64,000 nucleotides of DNA from an uncultured Paraglaciecola sp. (GTDB taxonomy: Bacteria; Pseudomonadota; Gammaproteobacteria; Enterobacterales; Alteromonadaceae): NCBI RefSeq assembly GCF_937123705.1, contig NZ_CAKZKO010000038.1:62001-126000 (forward strand), read 5' to 3'. Within the stretch, counting starts at the first letter, position 1. Every line of letters starts with the position of its first letter. Positions 7,648 through 16,982 of the stretch are shown piece after piece. The translations under genes were made by a program, and so were the position numbers. Below the pieces are notes generated by a model. That model was not told where the DNA came from, ran no database searches, and saw only the letters and a list, made by a program, of their open reading frames with translations.

Positions 7648-9765
7648 TCACCCTGCTGCATTGCTTAAAGACCAGCAATGGTGGATTTTTGGATTACGCT
7701 GAAAATCTTCGGGTATGGTTTGCTTTGAGATATTGTTGATATTCAATCCCAACTCTCTCACTGCAGCCTCATCTAACTTAAATTGCCTAAGGTTATTAGA
7801 AAACACTATTTCCCCTCCTGGATTAAGGCAAGTTAAGGCATCTGTTAGCAAGGCGACATGATCTCTTTGTACATCCCAGGTGCCGTCCATACGTTTTGAA
7901 TTGGAAAAAGACGGCGGATCGATAAAGATAAGATCGTATTTGCCGTTATGTCTGTTTAACCAGGTTAAACAGTCAGCTTGAATAAATTCATAGGCACCGG
8001 TTAATCGGTTAATTTTGAAATTTTCTTTTGCCCAGTCAATATAGGTATTCGACATATCTACTGTGGTCACAGATTTAGCGCCGCCTAAAGCGGCATGAAC
8101 CGATACGCTGCCAGTATAAGCAAATAGGTTAAGGACATCTTTGGACTTAGATTTTTGCTGGATTAGTTGCCGAGTTATACGGTGATCTAAGAACAAACCA
8201 GTATCGAGATAATCATACAAATTAACCTGAAATTTGGCGCCGTTCTCAAACACTTCTAGGATTTCTTTACGCTGAGATACTTTTTGGTACTGGTTTTTGC
8301 CTTTTTGCTGCTCTCTTACTTTCAGAATAATATTATTGGCACTAATACCTGTCACCTGAGGCAAGGACATCATCACCTCTTGTACACGCCTTTTAGCTTT
8401 ATGCTCAGGTACATCTTTAGGAGCAGAATATTCTTGCACCACTAAATAGTCGGCATATCTATCCACAGCCACATTATATTCAGGCAAGTCTGCATCATAA
8501 ATGCGATAACAATTGGTATTTTGCTTCTTTAACCATTTGTTGGTTTTGACCAAGTTCTTGCTTAAGCGGTTAGCAAAGTCATTATTAATAGTTTTGTTTT
8601 CTCGAACTTGGCAGTTTTTCTCATCCAACTCAAAATTTACCAGTAAACATTCTAATTTACCGTTCATGAGTTTGTATTCTTTCTTGGCCGCTAGCTTCAT
8701 TTGACGCAACAAATTACGATCTGAAGTAAGCAGTGAAAGATGCCAAGTCTTAAATTCTGTTTTTAGCCAACTGCCCCACTTTTGAAAAACTGGCATAAGT
8801 TGAGTGGTTTCGCTTAACCTTTCGCCATACGGAGGATTGCTGACCATATAGCCACTGGGTAAGTCCGTAGCGGGCAAACCACAGGCATCTTGTTGGGAGA
8901 ACTTGATTTGGTCGAATACACCCGCTGCATGGGCATTTTCTTTAGCAACTGAGACCATAGAACCATCGATATCATTGGCCCAAATCACGCTATTGTGAGA
9001 CTGTCGAGCTTGTTCGGCTTCAATTATAAGACTTTCCCAACAACTTTTGTTATGTCCTTTCCAGGCATCAAATCCCCAAGCCGCTCTTTTCAAACCAGGT
9101 GCCATATTAGAGGCAATCATCGCCGCTTCTATGGCTATGGTCCCGGCGCCGCACATAGGATCGATTAGAGGTGTGTGGGTGTGCTTGGTCCAGCCACTTC
9201 TAATTAGCATGGCGCTGGCTAAATGTTCTTTTACCGGCGCAAGTCCGGTTTTTGTGCGGTAATGTCTTTGGTGCAAACTTTGGCCGGTCAAATCAATATA
9301 AATACCTAGAATACTACGCCACATGCGGGCTTGAATTCTGATGTTAGGGGATATTTTACTGACAGAGGGGCGTTCATCAAAAAAAGTCGTGAATTGATCG
9401 ACTATGGCATCTTTAACTTTTAGCCCACCAAACTGGGTATTGTTGATACTTTGGTTGGTACCGGTAAAATCCACCATAAAGGTATCGCTGACCCCAAACT
9501 GGGTTGGCCAGTTGGCTTGATCCGTAATCTTATAGACATCGTCTGCTGAGTTAACTTCACCCTCTGCAAGTTTCACTAACACCCGATTAGCCAAACGTGA
9601 CCATATACAAACCTTGTAAGCGTCGGCCAACTCACCACTAAACAACACCTGTCCAGGTTTAGATTTCAGTGCTACGTCAGGGCATATTTCTGCTATTTCT
9701 TCTAATAGCATACCGTCTAGGCCCTTAGAGGTAGTGATTAAAAATTCGAAGGTGTTGTGGCTCAT
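7648..9765 (-). CDS. rlmL: Bifunctional 23S rRNA methyltransferase RlmKL (m2G2445 / m7G2069)
   Basis: 705 residues, close to the 702 of E. coli RlmKL. An N-terminal THUMP domain (about 45-155) is followed by the RlmL methyltransferase with motif NPPYGERL near residue 312, and a C-terminal RlmK domain with the SAM-binding region VLNLFAYTGSVSVHAALGGA and catalytic DPPSFSNSKRM near 615. It uses SAM to modify G2445 (N2) and G2069 (N7) of 23S rRNA. First gene of an apparent operon with the glutaredoxin-like gene and uup. Confidence 0.97.
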   Translation of the reverse strand: MSHNTFEFLITTSKGLDGMLLEEIAEICPDVALKSKPGQVLFSGELADAYKVCIWSRLANRVLVKLAEGEVNSADDVYKITDQANWPTQFGVSDTFMVDFTGTNQSINNTQFGGLKVKDAIVDQFTTFFDERPSVSKISPNIRIQARMWRSILGIYIDLTGQSLHQRHYRTKTGLAPVKEHLASAMLIRSGWTKHTHTPLIDPMCGAGTIAIEAAMIASNMAPGLKRAAWGFDAWKGHNKSCWESLIIEAEQARQSHNSVIWANDIDGSMVSVAKENAHAAGVFDQIKFSQQDACGLPATDLPSGYMVSNPPYGERLSETTQLMPVFQKWGSWLKTEFKTWHLSLLTSDRNLLRQMKLAAKKEYKLMNGKLECLLVNFELDEKNCQVRENKTINNDFANRLSKNLVKTNKWLKKQNTNCYRIYDADLPEYNVAVDRYADYLVVQEYSAPKDVPEHKAKRRVQEVMMSLPQVTGISANNIILKVREQQKGKNQYQKVSQRKEILEVFENGAKFQVNLYDYLDTGLFLDHRITRQLIQQKSKSKDVLNLFAYTGSVSVHAALGGAKSVTTVDMSNTYIDWAKENFKINRLTGAYEFIQADCLTWLNRHNGKYDLIFIDPPSFSNSKRMDGTWDVQRDHVALLTDALTCLNPGGEIVFSNNLRQFKLDEAAVRELGLNINNISKQTIPEDFQRNPKIHHCWSLSNAAG

Positions 9766-9877
9766 AGTTGGCTCAAGAAACTCTTAGTTTAAAACGGCCG
9801 CGATTATACGGGAATTGTTCACTAAGCGCATGTTTAATCAAGGAGTTATTTATGTGGTTTGGTATTACATACCCGTT

Positions 9878-10402
9878 CTAGGCAGTCAATTGTGAGCTAG
9901 CTTCTGGAAATAGCGGTTCGAGACGAGTTTTGGCGAGTTTAATTAAGTCAAACTGATTTAACGATTTTTTTTCACTCAGTTGGAATTGTGACGACATCAA
10001 CATACAGGTCGCTAGTGCGTGTTCATCAGTTAACAATAAAACTACACCAGAATTAAAACCATTGCTGACTTTGGCTAAACTGTGATGTACGCCATAGGAG
10101 TCAATTTCGTAAAACAACCAACTTTTAGGCGTAACCGGCTTATGAAACATGGTGGCAGCGGTAGCATTGATGACTATGTGGGTAAGCTGCGCGTCTGAAA
10201 ACTTGCCACTACTATTAAGTAACTGATCAGCGAAGCCTAGATAACATTCAGTATCCGACAAACTAAAAAGCTGATGGGACTTGGGTAAGTCTACTATCTG
10301 CTGTTGTCCATAGGCAGTTGTACATTGCCAATCCTTGCCCATAGACAACTTAAGCTGACTATTTTCAGAAAACCAATACCAATCTGATCTGGGTCGAAGC
10401 AT
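9878..10402 (-). CDS. zapC: Cell division protein ZapC
   Basis: 174 residues. Overall similarity to ZapC is modest, but the segment THIVINATAATMFHKPVTPK followed by SWLFYEID corresponds to the conserved [20 protein letters not shown] of E. coli ZapC, and the N-terminus (RPRSDWYWF) and length agree. ZapC stabilises FtsZ protofilament bundling at the division septum. Its position between pyrD and rlmKL is the same as in enterics and Vibrio, which supports the call. It has about 105 bases of upstream DNA and is probably transcribed separately from pyrD. Confidence 0.88.
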   Translation of the reverse strand: MLRPRSDWYWFSENSQLKLSMGKDWQCTTAYGQQQIVDLPKSHQLFSLSDTECYLGFADQLLNSSGKFSDAQLTHIVINATAATMFHKPVTPKSWLFYEIDSYGVHHSLAKVSNGFNSGVVLLLTDEHALATCMLMSSQFQLSEKKSLNQFDLIKLAKTRLEPLFPEASSQLTA

Positions 10403-10507
10403 AAATCTATATAAACTCTAAAGACAACATAGCCTTAAAAACTACCATATGTTGCTAATTATTGGAGTATTTATTTAGTCTAAAAACACCAGATCAATGC
10501 AGGATCA

Positions 10508-11515
10508 TTATATAGAATCAACGATCTCTTTGATCACTATTGGTCCGCTGTAGATCAAACTAGAATACAGTTGGATCAGCGTTGATCCGCCCTTGATCCT
10601 TGCTTTTGCAGTCATTGCGGAGTGAATACCCCCTACCCCTACAACCGGTATTCTACCTGCGATCACTTCGCTGAGTTTCTCAGTTACAGCCTGGCTTTTA
10701 GCGGTTAACACTGCTCCGCTTAAGCCTCCCATTTCTTGTGAAAATTGCTGGCCTGTTACTTGCTCTCTATCTAAAGTAGTGTTGGTTGCAATCACTCCAT
10801 CGATCTTGGCGTTGATCAAAGAATTGGACATGTCGACAATTTCTTGGTCGTTAAGATCGGGCGCGATCTTCACTAAGATCGGCACATATTTACCATGTTT
10901 GGTTTCTAACAATTGTTGTTCATTCTTTAGACCTGTTAACAAGGTATCTAAGGCTTGACCATGCTGTAAATTTCTCAGTCCAGGAGTATTGGGTGACGAG
11001 ATATTAACCGTGACATAACTGGCAAATTGATACACTTTACGTAAACAAATTAGGTAATCATCTAACGCCTGCTCTTCCGCGGTATCCTTATTCTTACCAA
11101 TATTAATACCTAAAATACCTGTATATTTTGACCGCTTAACATTTTCTACTAGGTTATCGACGCCCTTATTGTTAAACCCCATCCTATTAATAATGGCCTG
11201 CCCTTGAGGCAATCTAAACATTCTTGGCTTATCATTACCCAATTGAGGCTTAGGTGTAACCGTACCGATTTCGATAAAACCAAATCCCATGGCGGCAAAG
11301 GCATCAATACATTCTCCATTTTTATCCAGACCTGCAGCCAAACCTACAGGGTTTTTGAAAGTTAACCCAAATGCTTGCACAGGTTTATCGGCGATCTTTT
11401 GCTTATACATACAATTAAGCAGGTTATGTTGCGTGCGTTTAAGCCAGTTGATGGTGAAGTCGTGACTCCATTCGGCGTCTTGGGTAAATAATAATTTTTG
11501 GATAAGTGGGTACAT
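10508..11515 (-). CDS. pyrD: Dihydroorotate dehydrogenase (quinone), class 2
   Basis: 335 residues, as for E. coli PyrD (336). This FMN enzyme oxidises dihydroorotate to orotate with quinone in pyrimidine synthesis, at the inner membrane face. Class 2 features are the N-terminal helical membrane-binding region (residues 1-40, including HDFTINWLKRTQ), FKNPVGLAAGLDKNGECIDA, the catalytic serine in NISSPNTPGLRNLQ (about 175), and the FMN phosphate loop VGVGGIHSA near the end. It follows gdh, separated by a terminator. Confidence 0.98.
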   Translation of the reverse strand: MYPLIQKLLFTQDAEWSHDFTINWLKRTQHNLLNCMYKQKIADKPVQAFGLTFKNPVGLAAGLDKNGECIDAFAAMGFGFIEIGTVTPKPQLGNDKPRMFRLPQGQAIINRMGFNNKGVDNLVENVKRSKYTGILGINIGKNKDTAEEQALDDYLICLRKVYQFASYVTVNISSPNTPGLRNLQHGQALDTLLTGLKNEQQLLETKHGKYVPILVKIAPDLNDQEIVDMSNSLINAKIDGVIATNTTLDREQVTGQQFSQEMGGLSGAVLTAKSQAVTEKLSEVIAGRIPVVGVGGIHSAMTAKARIKGGSTLIQLYSSLIYSGPIVIKEIVDSI

Positions 11516-11532
11516 AATTTCTCTTTATACAT

Positions 11533-11571
11533 AAAAAAGCCCTGCTACGTTTACACGAAAAACAGGGCTTT
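11533..11571 (-). terminator. Intrinsic terminator after gdh
   Basis: Stem AAAGCCCTG / CAGGGCTTT (11536-11544 with 11563-11571) around an 18-base loop. On the minus strand it is followed by a TTT run that overlaps the stem base. It lies 21 bases after the gdh stop and just upstream of pyrD. Confidence 0.8.
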
Positions 11572-11592
11572 GTAAAAATAACAGGCTTACTG

Positions 11593-14500
11593 TTAATTGT
11601 TAGCGTTGATACTCAATAGCATTAATTCTCGTAAGGCAACTGAAAATTTAGCAAATTCGTGGGTGCTGCTGGTTCTAAACTCTGACATCATGTGATACCA
11701 ACGATCCAATAGCACTTGGTTGTTATCCATCCAATTTTTTAGTATTAACTCTGCATCGTTACTATCTGGCGCTGAAGCTAATAATACTGTGGTTATTGAC
11801 CTTTGCTGCCAGTCAAGTTCTTCACGATACGAAGCACGAGCCAATGCTTGCCAATGGTTACTTACAGTTTGATTATCTATTTGCGCCAAGAACCAATGTA
11901 ATTCAAGTTTAGAGCCTAATTTAAAGTACAGATTGGATACAAGGTCTATATTGCGTTGTTCGGTTTCCGCAATTTGGGCCAAGTCCATACATGGGAACAT
12001 ATTACTAAGTGATGCCACTTTATAGGCGATAGACTCAGGTACACCCGCTTTGGTTAACTCAAGGCTAGCGCTTTCAAGTTGTTGGTATTCGCTCTTAACT
12101 AAGTATTCCTGAATATTTGTAAATAAATCGTCAAAAGTAGAACGATAACTATTGATTGCCTCTTGGATAGAGAGGGTTTTAATACCATGGCGCAAATACC
12201 AGCGGGATGCGCGGCGTAAGTTTCGTCGCATACTATCAAGCATCCGTAACTGTACTTCTGATGAGACTTTATTGTCGAGGGCTTCGACTTCTCTCCATAA
12301 AGTGTCCATACCGAATATCGCTTTAACAACCGAATATGCTGAGGCTATTTCATCAACAGCCGCTCCGGTTTCTTCCTGAATTCTAAACACATAATTCATC
12401 CCCATATCATTAATAATGTTATTGGTGAGCTTAGTGGCAATAATTTCACTTCTAAGAGGGTGTTGTTGCATCTGCTCAGAGAAATTTTCTTGTAATTTTT
12501 TAGGAAACGCTTCGATTAGCAACTTACCGTGGTATGGATTATCGGTGATTGAAGCAATGTTAAATTGCTCTTTCATAACCATTTTACCATAGGCAATCAA
12601 TACCGATAATTCTGGTCGTGTTAATCCCGTAGATTTTGAGAGGCGATCAGATATCTCATCATCGCCAGGAATAAATTCTAGCTCTCTGTTTAAATAGCCT
12701 TCTCGCTCTAATCCATGGATAAAACGTAATTGCTCTCTAAGTTGCCCTACGCCACCTAACGCCGATATAGAAATTGACTCTGTTTGACGGTAACAATCTT
12801 GAATAACCAAGTCACCTACTTCATCGGTCATGTCATACAAGATTTTGTTACGCTGCTTAACGGTAAGATCACCGGCATTGACCAAAGAATTAAGTAAAAT
12901 TTTGATATTCACTTCATTGTCAGAGCAATCTACACCACCCACATTGTCAATAAAATCTGTATTTACCCTACCACCATTGGCCGCAAACTCGATGCGCCCA
13001 AGTTGAGTAGTTCCTAAGTTCCCCCCTTCACCAATAATCTTGGCTCGTAGTTCGTTACCGTTTACTCGTACATCATCGTTGGCTCTGTCCCCAACTTGAG
13101 CATGGGTTTCTTTGGTACTCTTAACGTAAGTACCAATACCGCCGTTCCATATTAGATCAACCGGCATCTTCAAAACATTATGAATAAGTTCATTAGGTGT
13201 CATGTTTTGTTGTTTAGTGCCGAGCCACTTTTTCATTTCTGCGGTTAGCTTAATAGACTTAGCAGAGCGACTGAAAATCCCTCCCCCTTTTGAAATGAGA
13301 TCTCTATCATAGTCATCCCAGCTTAAGGATGGATTTTCGAATAATCTTTGACGCTCTTTGTAGCTAGTTTCAATATTAGGGTTTGGATCAAAAAAGATAT
13401 GTAAGTGGTTAAATGCACATACCAGTTTGGTATGAGTAGATAACAGCATGCCGTTGCCAAACACATCACCTGCCATGTCGCCGACGGCTACACATGTAAA
13501 GTCAGTGGTTTGGCAATCTTTACCCATTTCTCTAAAGTGACGTTTTACTGATTCCCAAGCGCCTTTTGCGGTTATTCCCATTTTTTTATGGTCATAACCA
13601 ATGCTACCGCCAGAGGCAAATGCATCACCTAGCCAAAAGTTAAATTCATCTGATATACCATTAGCAATATCAGAAAAAGTTGCTGTTCCTTTGTCAGCGG
13701 CGACGACTAAGTACGCGTCATCTTCATCAAGTCTAACGACATCTTTTGGATGGACTACTTTGCCTTCAATAATATTGTCTGTGATATCCAATAAGCTACG
13801 AATGAATATTTTGTAACACTCTTGACCTTCTTTTTGAAAGGCTTCGCGCCCCTGATCCATGGGGAGACTTTTACAAACAAAACCACCTTTAGCCCCCACT
13901 GGTACTATGACAGTATTTTTAACTTGTTGGGCTTTGACCAAACCTAAAATTTCAGTTCTAAAATCTTCTTGTCTATCTGACCAACGTAAACCGCCTCGTG
14001 CAACTTTTCCACCTCTAAGGTGTACACCTTCAATGCGTGGTGAGTATACAAAAATTTCAAATTTAGGCCGAGGTAACGGCATCTCGGGGATCAATTCGGG
14101 TAACATTTTGTATGAAACATAGGGTTTTTGAAGCCCCTGTTCGTCTTTTTGATAAAAATTGGTACGTAATGTCGCCAAGATCAAATCCAGATAACGACGG
14201 ATAATTCGGTCGTCATCAAGATTAGACACACTATCAAGCTGTTCTTTAATGCTATTGAGTGTAGTTTCTTCAACCTTGCTATTGCGTTTAGCTTTAGGAT
14301 CAAATTTTTGTTGAAATAATTGCACTAAAAGTGTGGCTATCTTAGGGTAATTCGCCAGAGTATTGGCAATGTAGTCGCGACTAAAAGAACTGCCAATTTG
14401 ACGCATATATTTTGCATATGAACGTAAAATCGTGACGTTTCGTCCGGTTAAACCCGCACCCAAGACTAAGCGGTTAAAGGGGTCATCTTCTAAAGCATTA

Positions 14501-16431
14501 TACCAAACGTCTGAAAATGCCGTCTGAAATAACGTTTGAGCCTGTTCCATGTCCATATCATTACTGGTGTTATGTAACATTGAAAAATCCATAATCCAAT
14601 TTACATCGCCTTGTGTCTGGGTAATTTTAAAGGGACTTTCATCGATTACCCGCAGACCAAAATTTTCAAGCATGGGTAACACGGCAGATAAATGGATTGG
14701 TTCATTTTTATGAAATAACTTTAATCTAACGGCTTTACTTTCTGGTCCTTCTTCTTGTGGCCGATAAAACAGCATATCTAATGTGTGGGAGCTATTGAGC
14801 AACTCAAGTTTATCTATATCAATTAATGCAGCACTGGGCATATTGTATTCTTTATAACTACTAGGAAACCCATTAGCATATTTTTGCTCTAGTTCTATTC
14901 CTTTGGCTTCCCCGTGATTGGAGCGAATAGTGTTAGCAAGTCTGTCATCCCAGCTTTTATTAAGTTCTATGATGTTCTTTTCAATTTCCTTCACATTATA
15001 TTCCGCATTGTTGTTTTTCACTCTGGCGATGTAATGGGTTCTTGCATACACAGACTCTGAAAAATAAGTAGTAAATTCAACATCTTGTTCACTAGAAAAA
15101 GAGTTTTTCAATAGTTCTTGGGTATCTTTACGTAACTTGGTGTTGTATCGCTCCCTTGGTACATACACCATACAAGAAACAAAGCGTCCAAATACATCCT
15201 TGCGTACAAATAGTCTCGATATGCCCCGCTCTTGCATTTGGAAGATACCCAAAACAATTTGTGCAAGCTCTTTTATGCTGCCTTGAAGCAGCTCATCGCG
15301 AGGATAGGTTTCGATAATATTGAGAAACGCTTTATGTCCATGAGAGCCAGGATCAAATCCTGATAACTCTGATATGGCATTAATTTTTTCTCGTAATACG
15401 GGCAATTGTGTGGCACCACTATTATAAAATGACGCAGAATATAGCCCAATAAATCTATCTTCACCTATAACATTGCCGGCATCGTCAAAGCGTTTAATTC
15501 CTACATAATCTAAGTACGCTGGGCGATGGACCCTAGAGCGTGAGTTTGTTTTAGTTAGCATTAAGGGATTTGAACTTAATGCTTCTTCTCTAGCGGATGC
15601 TGGAATATTTGATAGCACTCGATCGCGCATGGTCTTAGAGTTTTTCATTAACCCTAAACTACTATCGTTATCGGCAACCCAACGATAATCTCCTTTTATC
15701 CCTTTAGCTGTATAGGAGCGGTAACCCATAAGGGTGAAATTATGGTCATTTAGCCATGCCAGAAACTTTTCGGTTTGAGCTTTTTGCTCAGCAGATATAG
15801 GATATTTACTTGCTTTAAAATCGGCAATAATATCTGTTAGCCGAGCTCGCATTGGTTGCCAGTCTTCAACGGCCAATGACACATCATTCACCACAGACAT
15901 TAACTCTTTGGTAAGTTTATCTAATGCGAGTTTTGTTGTTTGCCTGTCGACCTCGATCAAGAATACGGTTTGTCTAACGACTTGCTTTGATTTTTTGCTG
16001 GCATCCTCGAAAGAACAGAATCGGTTTTGTGTGTCGCGCTTAAGGGCAATAGGGCAATGTAATAATAAATGTGCGGTTATACCAATTTTGTTTAACGCCA
16101 TACGCACAGAATCAACTAAAAATGGCATGTCTGTCACAATAATTTCTACAATTGTATGGGTTGATTGCCAGCCATGTTTAGCAATATCAGGGTTAAAGGC
16201 GCGAATGAAGGGGGCATCACCTTTGTAATCTACAAACTGATTCCACAAACTTAAGGTTGCACCATAAAGATCATCATCACTGCGATTATCCAAATCGTCT
16301 CTGGCAACATTTTTAAAGAGTATTTTTGAAAAATTGGTCACCTGCTCAACCTGATTAGGTGCCACTTTTTTGCTGATTAATTTATAGACATTTTCAAGTA
16401 GAACTGAATGTTGGTTATCTGCAACCGTCAT
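11593..16431 (-). CDS. gdhB: NAD-dependent glutamate dehydrogenase, large (about 180 kDa) type
   Basis: 1612 residues, the size of the large NAD-GDH class known from Streptomyces, Pseudomonas and Caulobacter. It deaminates glutamate to 2-oxoglutarate and ammonium, feeding carbon into the TCA cycle. A long N-terminal region with ACT-like regulatory segments precedes the catalytic domain: RGGLRWSDRQEDFRTEILGL with the lysine-rich VKNTVIVPVGAKGGFVCK (about 810-850), and the dinucleotide region GEGGNLGTTQLGRIEFAANG (about 1140). The frame stays open to 16485; two upstream ATGs exist (16443 and 16485), but the ATG at 16431 has GGAT at a good distance. Monocistronic with its own terminator. The symbol follows Pseudomonas usage. 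Confidence 0.96.
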   Translation of the reverse strand: MTVADNQHSVLLENVYKLISKKVAPNQVEQVTNFSKILFKNVARDDLDNRSDDDLYGATLSLWNQFVDYKGDAPFIRAFNPDIAKHGWQSTHTIVEIIVTDMPFLVDSVRMALNKIGITAHLLLHCPIALKRDTQNRFCSFEDASKKSKQVVRQTVFLIEVDRQTTKLALDKLTKELMSVVNDVSLAVEDWQPMRARLTDIIADFKASKYPISAEQKAQTEKFLAWLNDHNFTLMGYRSYTAKGIKGDYRWVADNDSSLGLMKNSKTMRDRVLSNIPASAREEALSSNPLMLTKTNSRSRVHRPAYLDYVGIKRFDDAGNVIGEDRFIGLYSASFYNSGATQLPVLREKINAISELSGFDPGSHGHKAFLNIIETYPRDELLQGSIKELAQIVLGIFQMQERGISRLFVRKDVFGRFVSCMVYVPRERYNTKLRKDTQELLKNSFSSEQDVEFTTYFSESVYARTHYIARVKNNNAEYNVKEIEKNIIELNKSWDDRLANTIRSNHGEAKGIELEQKYANGFPSSYKEYNMPSAALIDIDKLELLNSSHTLDMLFYRPQEEGPESKAVRLKLFHKNEPIHLSAVLPMLENFGLRVIDESPFKITQTQGDVNWIMDFSMLHNTSNDMDMEQAQTLFQTAFSDVWYNALEDDPFNRLVLGAGLTGRNVTILRSYAKYMRQIGSSFSRDYIANTLANYPKIATLLVQLFQQKFDPKAKRNSKVEETTLNSIKEQLDSVSNLDDDRIIRRYLDLILATLRTNFYQKDEQGLQKPYVSYKMLPELIPEMPLPRPKFEIFVYSPRIEGVHLRGGKVARGGLRWSDRQEDFRTEILGLVKAQQVKNTVIVPVGAKGGFVCKSLPMDQGREAFQKEGQECYKIFIRSLLDITDNIIEGKVVHPKDVVRLDEDDAYLVVAADKGTATFSDIANGISDEFNFWLGDAFASGGSIGYDHKKMGITAKGAWESVKRHFREMGKDCQTTDFTCVAVGDMAGDVFGNGMLLSTHTKLVCAFNHLHIFFDPNPNIETSYKERQRLFENPSLSWDDYDRDLISKGGGIFSRSAKSIKLTAEMKKWLGTKQQNMTPNELIHNVLKMPVDLIWNGGIGTYVKSTKETHAQVGDRANDDVRVNGNELRAKIIGEGGNLGTTQLGRIEFAANGGRVNTDFIDNVGGVDCSDNEVNIKILLNSLVNAGDLTVKQRNKILYDMTDEVGDLVIQDCYRQTESISISALGGVGQLREQLRFIHGLEREGYLNRELEFIPGDDEISDRLSKSTGLTRPELSVLIAYGKMVMKEQFNIASITDNPYHGKLLIEAFPKKLQENFSEQMQQHPLRSEIIATKLTNNIINDMGMNYVFRIQEETGAAVDEIASAYSVVKAIFGMDTLWREVEALDNKVSSEVQLRMLDSMRRNLRRASRWYLRHGIKTLSIQEAINSYRSTFDDLFTNIQEYLVKSEYQQLESASLELTKAGVPESIAYKVASLSNMFPCMDLAQIAETEQRNIDLVSNLYFKLGSKLELHWFLAQIDNQTVSNHWQALARASYREELDWQQRSITTVLLASAPDSNDAELILKNWMDNNQVLLDRWYHMMSEFRTSSTHEFAKFSVALRELMLLSINANN

Positions 16432-16649
16432 ATGCTTATCCATTCCTATATAACATGTTAGTGATTGGAAATTTGTCGCTATCAAGCAACCAAAGGTTTC
16501 TAAGGTTTACCTTACTAGACTAGACAAAATACTGAGATATATACAGTTTTTCGTATTTTATAGGGCTATTCTCGCTAAAATATTGCCTTAATTAAAGCCT
16601 TATATTTACGTGTTTTTAACAAAATTAATAGCTATGCAAATTCAAAGCA

Positions 16650-16671
16650 TAAAAAAGGCCCTAAAGGGCCT
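16650..16671 (-). terminator. Intrinsic terminator after pepN-DUF2835
   Basis: Stem AGGCCC / GGGCCT with loop TAAA (16656-16671); on the minus strand the hairpin is followed by six T. It closes the pepN-DUF2835 unit, about 60 bases after the DUF2835 stop, and separates it from the gdh promoter region. Confidence 0.85.
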
Positions 16672-16730
16672 ATAACTTGGATTGTTGATAGATACTTATG
16701 CAAATATATTTTCAAAAAAATAGCGCCCTG

Positions 16731-16952
16731 CTACGCAATTTTTTCAAAACTCACAATTTTATTATCATCATCGATTATTAATCTAAATCTTCCATTGATA
16801 CCAATAGGACTGACGTGTGGACGCAAGTTTTTAACTGGCAATTGGATCCGTTTACCGTTTTCAGCCCGCATTACTACTGTATTGATACCTGGATAATATA
16901 ATTGTTCGCAGAATTCATATTTGTGCGCCAAAGTGAAGTAGAAGGTTTGCAT
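16731..16952 (-). CDS. DUF2835 family protein
   Basis: A 73-residue protein matching DUF2835 by length and by the motif order: an N-terminal strand MQTFYFTLAHKYE, YYPGINTVVMRAENGKRIQL, NLRPHVSPIGINGRFRLIID and a final KIVSFEKI. The family is restricted to gammaproteobacteria and has no known function; the composition suggests a compact beta-rich fold. It lies 30 bases downstream of pepN, almost certainly in the same transcript, and is followed by a terminator. Confidence 0.88.
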   Translation of the reverse strand: MQTFYFTLAHKYEFCEQLYYPGINTVVMRAENGKRIQLPVKNLRPHVSPIGINGRFRLIIDDDNKIVSFEKIA

Positions 16953-16982
16953 CTTATCTTTAACTTACTGAGCCCATAAGCT